The notes under the pieces were generated by a model. It saw only the letters and a list, made by a program, of their open reading frames with translations. It searched no databases and was not told the DNA's origin. A stretch of DNA of 6,029 bases, taken from contig JAFWDX010000494.1 in the NCBI GenBank assembly GCA_017515945.1, positions 1 through 6,029 on the forward strand, written 5' to 3'. The translations under genes and the position numbers were made by a program. The DNA comes from Blautia sp. GTDB taxonomy: Bacteria > Bacillota > Clostridia > Lachnospirales > Lachnospiraceae. Every line of letters begins with the position of its first letter. Position 1 is the stretch's first letter. Shown in pieces: positions 5,241 to 6,029 of this stretch.

Positions 5241-5294
5241 AAACAAAAAACGGCCAGAAGCAGACGCAGTTCTTCACTGCGCTGCTTCTGGCCG
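5241..5294 (-). terminator. Strong intrinsic terminator of the HAD hydrolase gene
   Basis: A perfect 13-bp outer stem (5251-5263 with 5282-5294, CGGCCAGAAGCAG and its complement) continues, past one bulged A (5264), into six more pairs (5265-5270 with 5276-5281). The loop is TCTTC (5271-5275). On the minus strand the stem is followed directly by TTTTTT (5250-5245). It lies 33 bases past the stop codon of the HAD gene. The plus strand has no T-run after the stem, so termination is one-way. Confidence 0.92.
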
Positions 5295-5327
5295 GATCTG
5301 TCTCTGACCGGGGCCGATCGCCCTTTC

Positions 5328-6029
5328 CTATTGATTGATTTCCTCCAGACATGCCGGGATCTCCGCGATGCTTCCGACGATGCAGTCCGGCTTCCATTCC
5401 GTACGGACGTCCCTGTCCTTCTGGTCGGACAGGAAGGAGCGGATCTGAATGGCTGCTCCGAAGTGCATGCGTCTGGCTCCGATGATGTCCCTTGAAACCG
5501 TATCGCCGACATAGGCACATTCTTCTGCCCGGACCTGCATCTGCCGCAGGGAGATCTCAAAGATTCTTCTGTGCGGCTTCCGGTAGCCGGTGATGCTGGA
5601 GAGGGTGATGTCCTCAAAGTAATCCCGGATGCCGTAGGCTTCCAGCACGTCGAACACCGAGTAGAGGGACGCGGTATTGGAAATCACACCTAGGTGGTAT
5701 CCCTTCTCCTTCAGGATCTGCAGGGTTTCCCTGACCTCCGGGCGAAGCTCTCTGTGGTAGTACGTGACCTCCCACATGCCGGCCATCTCTTCCGCGTATT
5801 TTTCTGCTGCAGCCCGGTCCGGGTTCAGCTCTGAGAGGTAGTAGTCCGGCCAGATCTGTTCGGGCTTCAGTTCCAGCTCATTTGCCTCGCTCCAGTCCTT
5901 GTAGCGGCGGATCCCGCGGCTCAGCTTTTCCCAGAAAACATTCTCCTCACAGTCTCCGCAGATCTGATGCTCCATCAGGAAGGCACGGAGGCGGCGGGTT
6001 ACATCGGCAATCGTCGCGTCGTCGTACCA
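5328..6029 (-). CDS. HAD superfamily hydrolase, C-terminal 233 residues (5' end beyond the window)
   Basis: The frame is open to the last base of the window (18 codons upstream of the first internal ATG at 5975), so the start and the catalytic DxD motif I are off-window. Visible are a helical C1-type cap (roughly visible residues 19-90), motif II LGVISNTAS (Ser117), the motif III lysine in GYRKPHRRIFE (Lys151) and motif IV YVGDTVSRDIIGAR (Asp176, Asp181), all in correct order and spacing. This pattern matches the COG1011-like group of HAD phosphatases that act on small phosphorylated metabolites by way of a phospho-aspartate intermediate in the cytoplasm. The specific substrate cannot be deduced. 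The gene is followed by its own terminator at 5241-5294, so it is the last gene of its transcript. Nothing links it functionally to the transposon. Confidence 0.88.
   Translation of the reverse strand, partial: WYDDATIADVTRRLRAFLMEHQICGDCEENVFWEKLSRGIRRYKDWSEANELELKPEQIWPDYYLSELNPDRAAAEKYAEEMAGMWEVTYYHRELRPEVRETLQILKEKGYHLGVISNTASLYSVFDVLEAYGIRDYFEDITLSSITGYRKPHRRIFEISLRQMQVRAEECAYVGDTVSRDIIGARRMHFGAAIQIRSFLSDQKDRDVRTEWKPDCIVGSIAEIPACLEEINQ

Noticed and set aside
5105..5617. Minus-strand 170-codon frame over the HAD gene end and the intergenic region
   Set aside because: It crosses the strong terminator and overlaps the HAD gene in another frame. Its composition is Ser/Arg-rich without any recognisable domain.

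Overview
The window looks like chromosomal DNA of a low-to-mid GC Gram-positive anaerobe, most likely a gut Clostridia/Lachnospiraceae-type bacterium. This is an inference from strong AGGAGG-type Shine-Dalgarno sites, near-consensus sigma-A promoters, a PrsW-type membrane protease, a DUF89 protein and Clostridia-like transposon genes. No species call is possible.

Left part (1-1944, all minus strand): the first 22 codons of a gene that resembles the start of a tryptophan synthase beta chain of the long-N-terminus Firmicutes type; an alpha/beta hydrolase (203-985) with its own promoter (1072-1100); a REP-like hairpin (1111-1157); and a PrsW-family intramembrane protease (1171-1944). The 240-base gap 1945-2184 separates PrsW from a divergent plus-strand gene. 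It holds an extended -10 promoter for that gene but no convincing PrsW promoter.

Centre (2185-5128, plus strand): the N-terminal part of a DUF89/ARMT1-like gene stops abruptly where a mobile element begins. The element (2497-5128, about 2.6 kb) has related terminal inverted repeats, a promoter in its left end, an IS1595/ISXO2-type DDE transposase and a TnpB-family RuvC protein. A structured tail of about 100 bases between the tnpB stop and the right end looks like an omega (guide) RNA scaffold. The TnpB lacks the usual zinc ribbon and the usual RuvC-II glutamate, and it has a glutamate pair in the position of the 'rearranged' active sites described for Fanzors and some TnpBs. This pairing of a DDE transposase with a probable RNA-guided nuclease is the most interesting content of the window.

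Right part (5129-6029, minus strand): the rest of the DUF89 gene is not found on the right side of the element, and the 8 bases flanking each end differ. The element therefore marks a rearrangement or deletion junction rather than a clean insertion. An orphan extended -10 promoter points into the element's right end. Beyond it are a very strong intrinsic terminator (5241-5294) and the HAD-family hydrolase gene it serves (5328 to beyond the window end).

Working model: the transposase mobilises the element, and TnpB with its RNA could favour retention of the element at the donor site, as proposed for IS200/IS605 TnpBs. The flanking genes are ordinary housekeeping or accessory genes with no visible functional link to the element.
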